Below, piece after piece: positions 1-5,751 of a stretch of 8,251 nucleotides of DNA (the first letter of the stretch is position 1; the number at the start of each line of letters is the position of its first letter). The notes beneath the pieces were generated by a model. The model had not been told where the DNA came from. It was given only the letters and a program-made list of their open reading frames with translations, and searched no databases. The DNA comes from Sulfurovum sp. (lineage in GTDB: Bacteria; Campylobacterota; Campylobacteria; Campylobacterales; Sulfurovaceae): NCBI GenBank assembly GCA_027046415.1, contig JALTYW010000246.1:1-8251 (forward strand), read 5' to 3'. The position numbers and the translations under genes were made by a program.

Positions 1-173
1 TCAAAGTAGTCGATATGTTTGCCGTCATTGTTTCGCTCCCCCTCACCCGAATGTAAAAACCATATCTGGGCAAGCCGTTTGTTGTCAAACGGACTTTCGG
101 GATGATTGAAGAGGTATCTAAAAAGCTGGAACTTTCCAAAATCCCCTACATCGGCTACATATCGGTCCTGCAT
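1..173 (-). CDS. Uncharacterised conserved protein, N-terminal fragment (3' part outside window)
   Basis: Only the first 57 or so codons are present; the gene runs off the left edge. The N-terminus reads MQDRYVADVGDFGKFQLFR, which matches from memory the opening of a family of uncharacterised bacterial proteins that begin M-x-x-RYVGD-x-GDF-x-KYGLLR. I know no function for that family. I chose the ATG at 173 because GGAG lies at 182-179 with a 5-nt spacer, because the family pattern starts here, and because a TATAAT box at 220-215 would put the transcript start at or downstream of the upstream in-frame ATG at 212. That alternative start would add 13 residues. The visible part is soluble-looking, with aromatic and acidic residues and no signal peptide or membrane segment. 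The gene is divergent from the PilT/PilU-type ATPase gene. The reading frame is certain, the function unknown. Confidence 0.7.
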   Translation of the reverse strand, partial: MQDRYVADVGDFGKFQLFRYLFNHPESPFDNKRLAQIWFLHSGEGERNNDGKHIDYF

Positions 174-178
174 CATCT

Positions 179-182
179 CTCC
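179..182 (-). promoter_or_regulatory. Shine-Dalgarno GGAG that decides the start at 173
   Basis: GGAG on the minus strand, 5 nt before the ATG at 173-171. The alternative ATG at 212 has only a poor AAGAG-type sequence ahead of it. Confidence 0.5.
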
Positions 183-214
183 ATAATCTGGATTTGTCTT
201 CTCTTGTATCATGC

Positions 215-243
215 ATTATAGCTCTTTTTCTATATTATCTAAC
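215..243 (-). promoter_or_regulatory. Probable sigma-70 promoter of the left-edge gene
   Basis: A perfect TATAAT lies at 220-215 on the minus strand, with a weak GTTAGA 17 nt upstream (243-238). Initiation would fall at about 209-205, giving a leader of about 30-35 nt to the ATG at 173. Weak -35 boxes are usual in Campylobacterota, so the -10 carries most of the evidence. Confidence 0.45.
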
Positions 244-344
244 CAATTCTGAATTTCCATACTATTACTATTACGATATAAACGCACCCCTGACCAAATA
301 TAGTACAAATACAACAATCATTACATAAAACTTTACAACATAAC

Positions 345-372
345 TTTATTTTAGCTATTATATAAATATAAT
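345..372 (+). promoter_or_regulatory. Probable promoter of the PilT/PilU-type gene
   Basis: TATAAT at 367-372 follows a T/A-rich stretch with a weak TTTATT at 345-350 (16-nt spacer). A start near 379 would place the AAAGGGG ribosome site (382-388) directly in a very short leader. The rest of 213-393 is AT-rich intergenic DNA; apart from a short ACTATT tandem near 261-272 I see no other element in it. Confidence 0.45.
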
Positions 373-393
373 CTATGAAAGAAAGGGGAAACA

Positions 394-1521
394 ATGTCTC
401 TACAAGCAGCAAAAGACAAACTCAATAGGTGGCTGGAGATGCTTATTTCTATAGAAGGTGCTGATTTACATATAAAATCAAACAGTCCTCTTCATGCACG
501 TTTAAAGAGCGATATCATACTTTTAAGTAATGAAATAGCTACGGAAAAAACTGTTGAAGATATTGTTGAACTTTTGACCAATGATACAATAGAACAGTTT
601 TACAAAAAGAAGGAGTATGATGGTGCATACAAACTGGATGCACGGTATCGCTTCCGTTTCAATATCTTTCTCCATGTAGACGGTATTGGCATCGCTTTTA
701 GACTTATTCCTGACAAAATCAAAACATTTGAAGAGTTAAATCTTCCGGCAGCGCTTAACAAACTGGTTGATCTCAGACGCGGTTTGGTGCTTGTGACAGG
801 TACAACAGGTAGCGGGAAGACAACAACACTGGCAACGATACTTGAATCGATAAACCAGAAACACCATCGTCATATCATTACCATAGAAGATCCTGTCGAG
901 TATGTGTTTCATGATAAAAAATCCATTGTGGAACAACGGGAGCTTGGTACCCATACCCACAGTTTTTCTCGGGCACTACGTGCTGCAATGCGTGAAGACC
1001 CAGATATCATCATGGTTGGGGAGATCAGAGATATGGCAACAGCCGAAAGTATCATTCAGGCTGTCAATACCGGTCACCTTGTCTTCTCTACTGTTCATAC
1101 TTTAAATGCACAGGAGACTATAGACCGTCTCATTGGTCTTTTCCCTACCAATGAGCAAAACAGGGTACGTCAGACAGTTGCGGCAACCCTTGAAGCTACG
1201 ATTTCACAGCGTCTCATAGAAGGTGTTGACGGGGAAATGATTCCTGCTGTAGAGATGATGTTCAAAACACCACTGGTACAGGAACTTATTCGCACAAAAA
1301 GGGACAATGAACTGCCTGATGCAATTGAGAAAGAGGGTATCATGTATGACTCGATCAGCTTTAACAGAGCACTGTTTAACCTTACACTTGCAGACAAAAT
1401 CAGTGAGAAACAAGCATATCAGTACGCTACAAGTCCGGCGGACTTGAAGCTGATGTTTACGCTGAGTCCTGAATATGAAGCCAGAAAAGCTGCACAAGAG
1501 GAGGAAATAGAATTCAAATAA
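394..1521 (+). CDS. PilT/PilU-family type IV pilus retraction ATPase
   Basis: A hexameric secretion-type ATPase expected to power type IVa pilus retraction (twitching) at the inner membrane. The 375 residues match the usual length. An N-terminal PAS-like region occupies about 1-110. The ATPase core has Walker A GTTGSGKT at 136-143, the Asp box IEDPVEY at 164-170, Walker B IIMVGEIRD at 205-213 with Glu210 as likely catalytic base, and the His box around HLVFSTVHT at 228-236. The C-terminal half reads more like PilU than PilT: ISQRL at 270-274, PAVEMMFKTP at 284-293 in place of the AIRNLIRE context, SPADLKLM at 347-354, and an acidic tail EEEIEF. Assignment as PilU rather than PilT is therefore plausible but not proved. 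Start: AAAGGGG at 382-388 precedes ATG with a 5-nt spacer. No other pilus genes lie in the window. The next gene has its own promoter, so this one is probably monocistronic. Confidence 0.93.
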   Translation: MSLQAAKDKLNRWLEMLISIEGADLHIKSNSPLHARLKSDIILLSNEIATEKTVEDIVELLTNDTIEQFYKKKEYDGAYKLDARYRFRFNIFLHVDGIGIAFRLIPDKIKTFEELNLPAALNKLVDLRRGLVLVTGTTGSGKTTTLATILESINQKHHRHIITIEDPVEYVFHDKKSIVEQRELGTHTHSFSRALRAAMREDPDIIMVGEIRDMATAESIIQAVNTGHLVFSTVHTLNAQETIDRLIGLFPTNEQNRVRQTVAATLEATISQRLIEGVDGEMIPAVEMMFKTPLVQELIRTKRDNELPDAIEKEGIMYDSISFNRALFNLTLADKISEKQAYQYATSPADLKLMFTLSPEYEARKAAQEEEIEFK

Positions 1522-1528
1522 TAGATAC

Positions 1529-1557
1529 TTGAAAGAATCGTATTTTTATTATATAAT
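1529..1557 (+). promoter_or_regulatory. Strong sigma-70-type promoter for the small secreted protein
   Basis: TTGAAA at 1529-1534 and TATAAT at 1552-1557 are separated by exactly 17 nt, close to the sigma-70 consensus. This is the best -35/-10 pair in the window. The predicted transcript starts near 1564, giving a leader of about 24 nt that contains AAGGAA at 1577-1582. Confidence 0.65.
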
Positions 1558-1587
1558 CTATAATTAATATTTTAATAAGGAAATATA

Positions 1588-1908
1588 ATGACTTTACGCC
1601 TCTTTCCCTTCATCCTTCTTTGCATTACACTTCTATATTCTGAACAAAACCAATCAGTGAATAAAAAGGTAGAACACAACTGCACACAGAAACATGAGAA
1701 TAATATTTCAAAAGATGCACGGCTTAAAAAAGAGCTTCAGGAGCAGATGGAAAGAGAGAAGAAGTACGCTAGGGAACAGAAGTTCTATCAGGGGGATGAG
1801 TACAACCTCTCTGAACATGAGGTTGATCCCGATGCACTCAAGGACATTCCGGTGATCGAACCCGACTATGACTTTGACATCACCGATGTCTATCGTGATG
1901 ATATCTGA
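1588..1908 (+). CDS. Small secreted charged protein with acidic C-terminus, unknown function
   Basis: 106 residues that I cannot assign to a family. Residues 4-18 are hydrophobic (RLFPFILLCITLLYS) and look like a short Sec signal peptide, with cleavage likely near Ser18; Cys12 does not sit in a proper lipobox. Residues about 42-65 are rich in Lys, Glu, Arg and Gln (KKELQEQMEREKKY) and should form a charged helix, perhaps a short coiled coil. Residues 68-106 are strongly acidic with scattered aromatic and Pro residues and look disordered. Start: AAGGAA at 1577-1582 with a 5-nt spacer. The gene has its own promoter (TTGAAA-17-TATAAT) and ends directly against the convergent HAD phosphatase gene with no nucleotides between the stop codons. 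A periplasmic location is inferred. The gene is probably real, given its ribosome site, promoter and signal peptide. Confidence 0.75.
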   Translation: MTLRLFPFILLCITLLYSEQNQSVNKKVEHNCTQKHENNISKDARLKKELQEQMEREKKYAREQKFYQGDEYNLSEHEVDPDALKDIPVIEPDYDFDITDVYRDDI

Positions 1909-2538
1909 TCATCCAAGCAACTTCTGTCTCAACTCCTCAACCGTGTGGATCACATTATCGTGTCCATGCTCGGTAAAGCCCCACTCTACCATTAAGTAAT
2001 CGATACCCGCCCGTTTTGCAGCCTGTTCGTCACGCGGTCCATCCCCAATGAAGAGAGCCTTCTCTTTAGGTATATGCAGCTCATCCAGTAGTTTCAGAAG
2101 CATATCCGGGTAAGGCTTCCCTTTATGGACATCATCATAGCAGGCGATCGCATCGAACATCACATAGATGCCAAGATGTGTCAATGACTCTATGGTCGAC
2201 TTACGGTAGGCATTGGTGGCGACAGCCAGCTGATACCCCTTTTCCCTCAAGGCTTCAAGCAGCTCTTTGATGCCGTCGTAAAGGACAAGCTCTTTGTCGT
2301 GGTGACGTGTGTAGTACTCCGAAAACCACCGTTCATGGTCATGTTCAAAGGTCTTAGCATGGTAAAAAAACTGTGCGGGGTTGATTGTCGGGTCATTGAC
2401 CTTGGTAAGGATCATCTCTGTATCCATAGGCGCAAAGCCAAGATGCTTACGTACATAGTTGATGGCATTGGCAATGGTAATGGAGGAGTTTACCAGTGTG
2501 CCGTCCATATCGAAGATGATCAGTTCATAACGATGCAT
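1909..2538 (-). CDS. HAD-superfamily phosphatase (phosphoglycolate phosphatase-like)
   Basis: A haloacid-dehalogenase-type phosphohydrolase of 209 residues, the usual size for the Gph/PGMB-like subfamily I. Motif I is FDMDGTLV with nucleophile Asp10 and acid/base Asp12; motif II is Thr108 in VATNA; motif III is Lys141 in GKPYP; motif IV is GDGPRD with Asp166 and Asp170. Residues about 16-85 form a helical cap between motifs I and II. The substrate cannot be read from the sequence: phosphoglycolate, a sugar phosphate or a nucleotide are all possible. It is the last gene of the five-gene minus-strand operon. Its ATG overlaps the stop of the preceding gene by one base (TAATG), a classic arrangement for translational re-initiation. 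All catalytic residues are present, so an active enzyme is expected. No terminator is visible downstream before the convergent gene. Confidence 0.9.
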   Translation of the reverse strand: MHRYELIIFDMDGTLVNSSITIANAINYVRKHLGFAPMDTEMILTKVNDPTINPAQFFYHAKTFEHDHERWFSEYYTRHHDKELVLYDGIKELLEALREKGYQLAVATNAYRKSTIESLTHLGIYVMFDAIACYDDVHKGKPYPDMLLKLLDELHIPKEKALFIGDGPRDEQAAKRAGIDYLMVEWGFTEHGHDNVIHTVEELRQKLLG

Positions 2539-3464
2539 TATTTTTTATGTCCACCTTTCTGGTTGACCTTCAGATAGATTGAAAGTCCTATAATCAACGA
2601 GGTAATACCCAACAGCAGATAGACCGCATACATCAGTTTCACGGGATCGGTCAGGGCGAACTTGAATACCAGCATCAATGCTTCGATGGAGAGAGCAATG
2701 ATAATGGAGCCAAGGAACCGTATCATCGTTTGATGCGAATCTTCAGATGTATCACGCTTTTTCACCCTGCCAAGCACTTCCTCCTCAAAGATTGCCTTGA
2801 CCAGATCGACAATGGCAAGTGAAAGTGTCAGCAGGATAGTTGACTTGAATATCTCCTGAATCTTAATGTGGGCAAAGTCCACCCCAAAATGCATGAAACT
2901 GAAAATCGCTTTGATAAACAGCAGCAGTGCCACAGCAAAAAGTGCCACAGAAAATGCCGAGTAGACCCATTTGCTTGCTGTACCGAATGTGGAGTCAATA
3001 GAACTTGGGTGTACCATCTTCAAAATATTTTTCAGCGTGATATCCATACAGATAATGGCAACAAGCTTATTGTGCACATCATAAATAGGGAACGAAGCCG
3101 TTACAACAAGCTCATTGCTCACAAGAGACGGATATGGATCGGTCAGAATACAACGATGTTCATTAAGGGTCTTGTAGTAGTAGGCACGGTCGCTTCTGTC
3201 CTCTCCCTTACCTATGCCGTTGAGTTTCGGATTTTTGGAGATATTGTCAACCATCTGGATGCCATGTCCGTCAATAGCATAGATCACCTCTGCATAAGGA
3301 ACCGCCTCAAGCAAGTTTTTGATCTTACCAATGACCATATCGAGTGTCGCACCTTCATCAGTGTCAATACTCTGTGAAATGTTTCTGCTCATAATGTAGC
3401 AGAGATAGGCACGTGCTTTGGTACGTATCTGTGCGTATTCTTGTATCTCTTTTACCACTAACAT
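2538..3464 (-). CDS. PDC/Cache-sensor domain protein with four C-terminal membrane helices
   Basis: 308 residues. The N-terminal half (about 30-150) looks like a PDC/Cache small-molecule sensor: DRAYYYKT at 92-99, then DPYPS at 109-113, VVTASFPIYD at 120-129 and VAIICMDIT at 135-143, the usual order of the ligand-pocket strands. The C-terminal half holds four predicted membrane helices at about 166-190, 208-227, 249-270 and 277-298, and no kinase, methyl-accepting, GGDEF or other output domain. There is no signal peptide or membrane helix before the PDC domain, which is odd since such domains normally lie outside the membrane. The basic 233-237 loop (RVKKR) and basic tail (KGGHKK) predict an N-in/C-in topology. 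Start: AAGGA overlaps the psd stop codon 10 nt upstream. Co-transcription with psd suggests a link to membrane lipid, but that is inference. Confidence 0.78.
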   Translation of the reverse strand: MLVVKEIQEYAQIRTKARAYLCYIMSRNISQSIDTDEGATLDMVIGKIKNLLEAVPYAEVIYAIDGHGIQMVDNISKNPKLNGIGKGEDRSDRAYYYKTLNEHRCILTDPYPSLVSNELVVTASFPIYDVHNKLVAIICMDITLKNILKMVHPSSIDSTFGTASKWVYSAFSVALFAVALLLFIKAIFSFMHFGVDFAHIKIQEIFKSTILLTLSLAIVDLVKAIFEEEVLGRVKKRDTSEDSHQTMIRFLGSIIIALSIEALMLVFKFALTDPVKLMYAVYLLLGITSLIIGLSIYLKVNQKGGHKK

Positions 3465-3474
3465 TGCTGTTCCT

Positions 3475-4293
3475 TTACTGAAGATATCCTACACGGTCAC
3501 CGAAAGAGACCTTCTGATTGATCGCAACTTCGGGTACAATAGCACCCTTTTGCGAGAATGTCAAGATGGTTGAGCCCATCTCGAACCAGCCAAAGAGTTC
3601 ACCTCTGCTGAGTGTCAGGTCATCATAGGTGTAGTGCTGCGGTTCTCTTATCTCTGAGTTGGTACGCACACGCGGCTCGAAAGTCACTACCATTTTCCCG
3701 ACATTGAGTGCCCCCACAAGTACCAGTACATGTTTCCTGTTTTTTTCATCGGTACATTCAATGATCACCCGCTCATTCTCAATAAAGAGCTCTTTTTTAT
3801 TGCGCAGCAGCGGAAAATTCACAGGGTAGAGTTTCCCCGGAATGTGTGTCAGAGAGTGAATATGCAGTGTCATAGGCATATGGTAGCGGTGGTAGTCTTT
3901 GGGAGAGAGATAGAAGTTCATGAATTCACCACCATCCACCGACTTTGCCGCTTCAGCATGGTGACTGCCAAAGAGTTTTTCAATACTGTACGCCATCCCT
4001 TTGATCTGGTAGGCTCTGCCCTCCTCAATAGTGCCATAGTCTGTGATCAGTGCATCTACACCGCTAATGAGTACATTGGGATCTTCCGGAAACGTGCGCG
4101 GCTGCTCCAGAGCACGGGTAAAGAGTGCATTGAGCGTTGGGTAGCTTGCGGGGGTTCTAAACTCGGACATATCAAGCCCCATGAGTTTGACATAGGAGGC
4201 GTTAATGATATGCTGAACAATCGCCGGAAACGGCTTGGAGGCAAACCTGCCAAAAGCCTGTGAGAGTGAGGAAGTAAAGTGCCGTTTACCCAT
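3475..4293 (-). CDS. psd: Phosphatidylserine decarboxylase proenzyme
   Basis: Makes phosphatidylethanolamine from phosphatidylserine at the inner membrane, using a pyruvoyl group formed by self-cleavage. Numbering here starts at the chosen ATG (272 residues). The cleavage motif is MGST at 239-242, a variant of the usual LGST, with Ser241 becoming the pyruvoyl; the alpha chain would be about 32 residues. The conserved PKDYHRYHMP lies at 131-140 with its two His residues, and the region normally reading SPVDG is SGVDA at 77-81, keeping the Asp expected in the Asp-His-Ser self-cleavage triad. I chose the ATG at 4293 over an in-frame ATG at 4323 because AAAGGAAGG lies 2-10 nt upstream and because relatives, as recalled, start close to the FGRFASKPFP region. 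The gene overlaps the upstream helical-protein gene by 8 nt (ATGGGTAA). In Helicobacter, as I recall, psd sits with nadA and nadC; here it does not. Confidence 0.93.
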   Translation of the reverse strand: MGKRHFTSSLSQAFGRFASKPFPAIVQHIINASYVKLMGLDMSEFRTPASYPTLNALFTRALEQPRTFPEDPNVLISGVDALITDYGTIEEGRAYQIKGMAYSIEKLFGSHHAEAAKSVDGGEFMNFYLSPKDYHRYHMPMTLHIHSLTHIPGKLYPVNFPLLRNKKELFIENERVIIECTDEKNRKHVLVLVGALNVGKMVVTFEPRVRTNSEIREPQHYTYDDLTLSRGELFGWFEMGSTILTFSQKGAIVPEVAINQKVSFGDRVGYLQ

Positions 4294-5119
4294 TGCCTTC
4301 CTTTGCATAATGCGCAAGTGCATCGGTCATGAGCGCAATGTGGTAGTTCTCCTGATTGTTGATGAAAGTAAAGAAGTCTGCCAGTTCCTGAGAGTCATGG
4401 CCAACCGCATCGGAGAGTTTGCGGCACTCTTCTTTGGCAGCAAGTTCCTCGTTAATGCCGTCTTTGAGAAACTGTACCACATCTTCGACCTGATAGAGCT
4501 CTTTCATCACCACACGCGGTACCGCCAAAATGCCCATCTTCGCCATCATGTCCCCAAAAGATTTCAGATGAAAGAAACTCTCATCGATGAGTATCTGGAA
4601 AATTCTGTTCAGGTAGGCATCATCACTGTGGGCTTTAAGATAGTTGTAGATCATGATCAGCTCATACTCTTTGTAACTCTCATCAAACAGGAAAAGCGTC
4701 AATGCGTCTCTGGCTTCATCGGTCAGGTTGGCACCGGGGAATTGCCGTTCCATGCTAAAGGCGGTTACCACTTCATCGTTCATACGGTGCAGTACCCCGG
4801 TCATATAGTCGATATCGCTCTTGATACGCCCGGCAAGCTCTTTGTCTTCGAGTCCAAGCAGTTGCAGGTCGATCTCAAGCAGACGGGAGGTAATAGCTTT
4901 GAGTATATCATCGAGTCGGGAAACCTTAATGGGGATGTTGTCACGCTCATAGTCATATGACTCTCCCGTACGGATCAGTTCATGTTCTATCCATGTAAAG
5001 TGTCTGAAGAGAATATCTGAAAAGTCAAATAGCACCTGTTTGTTCTGGGTATGGCTCATAAAGCCTGCCATGAGCATCTCCAGCCATGCTTCATGGGTCT
5101 TAATCAGCAGTGTTTTCAT
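4286..5119 (-). CDS. Uncharacterised all-helical protein, possible ferritin-like metal binder
   Basis: 277 residues that I cannot place in a named family. The sequence predicts almost wholly alpha-helical structure, with no signal peptide, no membrane segment and few Gly or Pro. Several helices carry paired acid/His residues of the type seen in ferritin-like or other di-metal helical bundles: His40, Glu45, His46 and Glu47 in HFTWIEHE; Glu147, Glu151 and Glu153 in ESYKEYE; Glu180 and His184 in DESFFH; Glu257 and His260 in ENYH, a true E-x-x-H. The set is suggestive, but it does not fit the strict E/ExxH/E/ExxH pattern, so metal binding is only a hypothesis. A perfect AGGAGG at 5131-5126 sits 6 nt before the ATG, inside the end of the upstream NifU-like gene, and the two genes overlap by 20 nt. 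Sitting directly after a NifU-like gene makes an iron-related role attractive but unproven. Confidence 0.82.
   Translation of the reverse strand: MKTLLIKTHEAWLEMLMAGFMSHTQNKQVLFDFSDILFRHFTWIEHELIRTGESYDYERDNIPIKVSRLDDILKAITSRLLEIDLQLLGLEDKELAGRIKSDIDYMTGVLHRMNDEVVTAFSMERQFPGANLTDEARDALTLFLFDESYKEYELIMIYNYLKAHSDDAYLNRIFQILIDESFFHLKSFGDMMAKMGILAVPRVVMKELYQVEDVVQFLKDGINEELAAKEECRKLSDAVGHDSQELADFFTFINNQENYHIALMTDALAHYAKEGNG
4296..4304 (-). promoter_or_regulatory. Ribosome binding site that decides the psd start
   Basis: AAAGGAAGG on the minus strand, with its AAGGA core 5 nt before the ATG at 4293-4291. It lies inside the end of the upstream coding sequence, so psd is likely translated by coupling. 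It falls within the coding part of the longer psd alternative, which argues against that start. Confidence 0.6.
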
Positions 5120-5564
5120 TCGCTTCCTCCTCTTTTGGGGTACAGTCGTTCGCTATCTGGTAGGTAATCATCGGATAGTCTGCCTCCTCTTTGCGTTTTT
5201 CGTAGGTATCGACCGCCGCTTTGATCGCCAGTGCAACCATCTCCGAACAGGCGGCATCTTCAGGGGGCAGTTTTTCAAGCAGTTGCATGGTTGCTGCTAC
5301 CAGATTGCGCGCCCCATCGATGGTAAGCCCTTTTGCCTCCTCTGTTAGCATCGATCCGGCAACAATGGTGGTTGTGCATCCAATCGCCTGAAATGCGATA
5401 TCGTCAATATAGGGTTTCTCCTCATCCTCTTTGACATGGATATAGATAACAACCTTCTCGCCGTTGAGGGGGTTTTTCCCCATCCCTTCTCCGTTTGCCG
5501 TTGCAAGTGTACCGTAGTTTTTCGGATTCATCATATGTTCAACAACCATCTCGTCCATCGTCAT
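5100..5564 (-). CDS. NifU/IscU-like iron-sulfur scaffold protein, divergent (first ligand Cys missing)
   Basis: 154 residues with the NifU N-terminal/IscU fold signature: VVEHMMNPKNYG at 7-18, NPLNGE at 31-36, AIGCTTT at 60-66, GSMLTE at 70-75 and AACSEMVALAIKAAV at 104-118. Normal scaffolds assemble a [2Fe-2S] cluster on three Cys, in NP-x-CGD, GC and (H)CS. Here Cys63 and Cys106 are kept, but the first motif is NPLNGE, so Asn34 replaces the Cys and Glu36 the Asp, and the His before the third Cys is Ala105. A further Cys141 lies in a charged tail (DCTPKEEE) that could be disordered. The protein may be a variant scaffold, carrier or regulatory paralogue rather than a standard assembly platform. 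It is the first gene of the five-gene operon. Start: AGGAG about 11 nt upstream of ATG, a slightly long spacing; an ATG two codons further in would be worse placed. Confidence 0.85.
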   Translation of the reverse strand: MTMDEMVVEHMMNPKNYGTLATANGEGMGKNPLNGEKVVIYIHVKEDEEKPYIDDIAFQAIGCTTTIVAGSMLTEEAKGLTIDGARNLVAATMQLLEKLPPEDAACSEMVALAIKAAVDTYEKRKEEADYPMITYQIANDCTPKEEEANENTAD

Positions 5565-5596
5565 ACCAGTATCTTCTCCTTCTTCAATGTGGGATA

Positions 5597-5625
5597 ATTA
5601 TAGCATGTATGATTGAGAATAAGCA
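5597..5625 (-). promoter_or_regulatory. Extended -10 promoter of the five-gene operon
   Basis: Minus-strand TGC-TATAAT: a perfect -10 at 5602-5597 preceded by TG, forming an extended -10, with a weak TGCTTA 17 nt upstream (5625-5620). Initiation near 5590 would leave a leader of about 26 nt containing the AGGAG site of the NifU-like gene. Confidence 0.5.
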
Positions 5626-5659
5626 GACAAAACTACATTAACTCCTCTACCTTCATGCG

Positions 5660-5712
5660 GATATTAAATATTTCTTCTGCTATACTTCTATAAAGAAATA
5701 TTTTCGAATATC
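5660..5712. repeat. Long AT-rich inverted repeat in the divergent control region
   Basis: The left arm at 5660-5676 is GATATT followed by AAATATTTCTT. The right arm is AAGAAATATTT at 5693-5703, then TCG, then AATATC at 5707-5712. That gives 11 perfect pairs plus 6 more beyond a 3-nt bulge, around a 16-nt centre (5677-5692). It ends 3 nt before the TATAAT of the outer-membrane gene and covers its -35 position, while lying upstream of both predicted divergent transcript starts. It is therefore more likely a DNA operator than an RNA hairpin. It lacks the GC-rich stem and T-run of a terminator. Confidence 0.6.
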
Positions 5713-5715
5713 AAC

Positions 5716-5721
5716 TATAAT
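5716..5721 (+). promoter_or_regulatory. -10 box of the outer-membrane beta-barrel gene
   Basis: A perfect TATAAT with no good -35; the -35 position (about 5693-5698, AAGAAA) falls in the right arm of the inverted repeat. Initiation near 5728 gives a leader of about 24 nt with AAGGA at 5740-5744. Confidence 0.45.
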
Positions 5722-5751
5722 GAATTTTGAGTAAAAAACAAGGATACCGAT

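Noticed and set aside
1525..1549. ATAC / GTAT with following T-run after the PilT/PilU-type gene as a terminator
   Set aside because: The stem is only 4 pairs and overlaps the strong TTGAAA-17-TATAAT promoter, which explains the sequence better.
2868..3377. 169-codon plus-strand frame opposite the PDC membrane protein
   Set aside because: Shadow of a real gene with clear domain and membrane helices; its His- and Cys-rich make-up is what antisense of hydrophobic codons gives.
3730..4263. 177-codon plus-strand frame opposite psd
   Set aside because: Antisense to a gene with all PSD motifs; no start signal or family resemblance.
4294..4323. Upstream in-frame ATG for psd at 4323
   Set aside because: It would deepen the overlap with the upstream gene to 38 nt and bury the strong AAAGGAAGG ribosome site inside the coding sequence.
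4235..4960. 241-codon open frame on the plus strand opposite the helical protein and psd genes
   Set aside because: It lies antisense to two well-supported overlapping genes, has no recognisable motif or good ribosome site, and its composition is that of a complementary-strand shadow.
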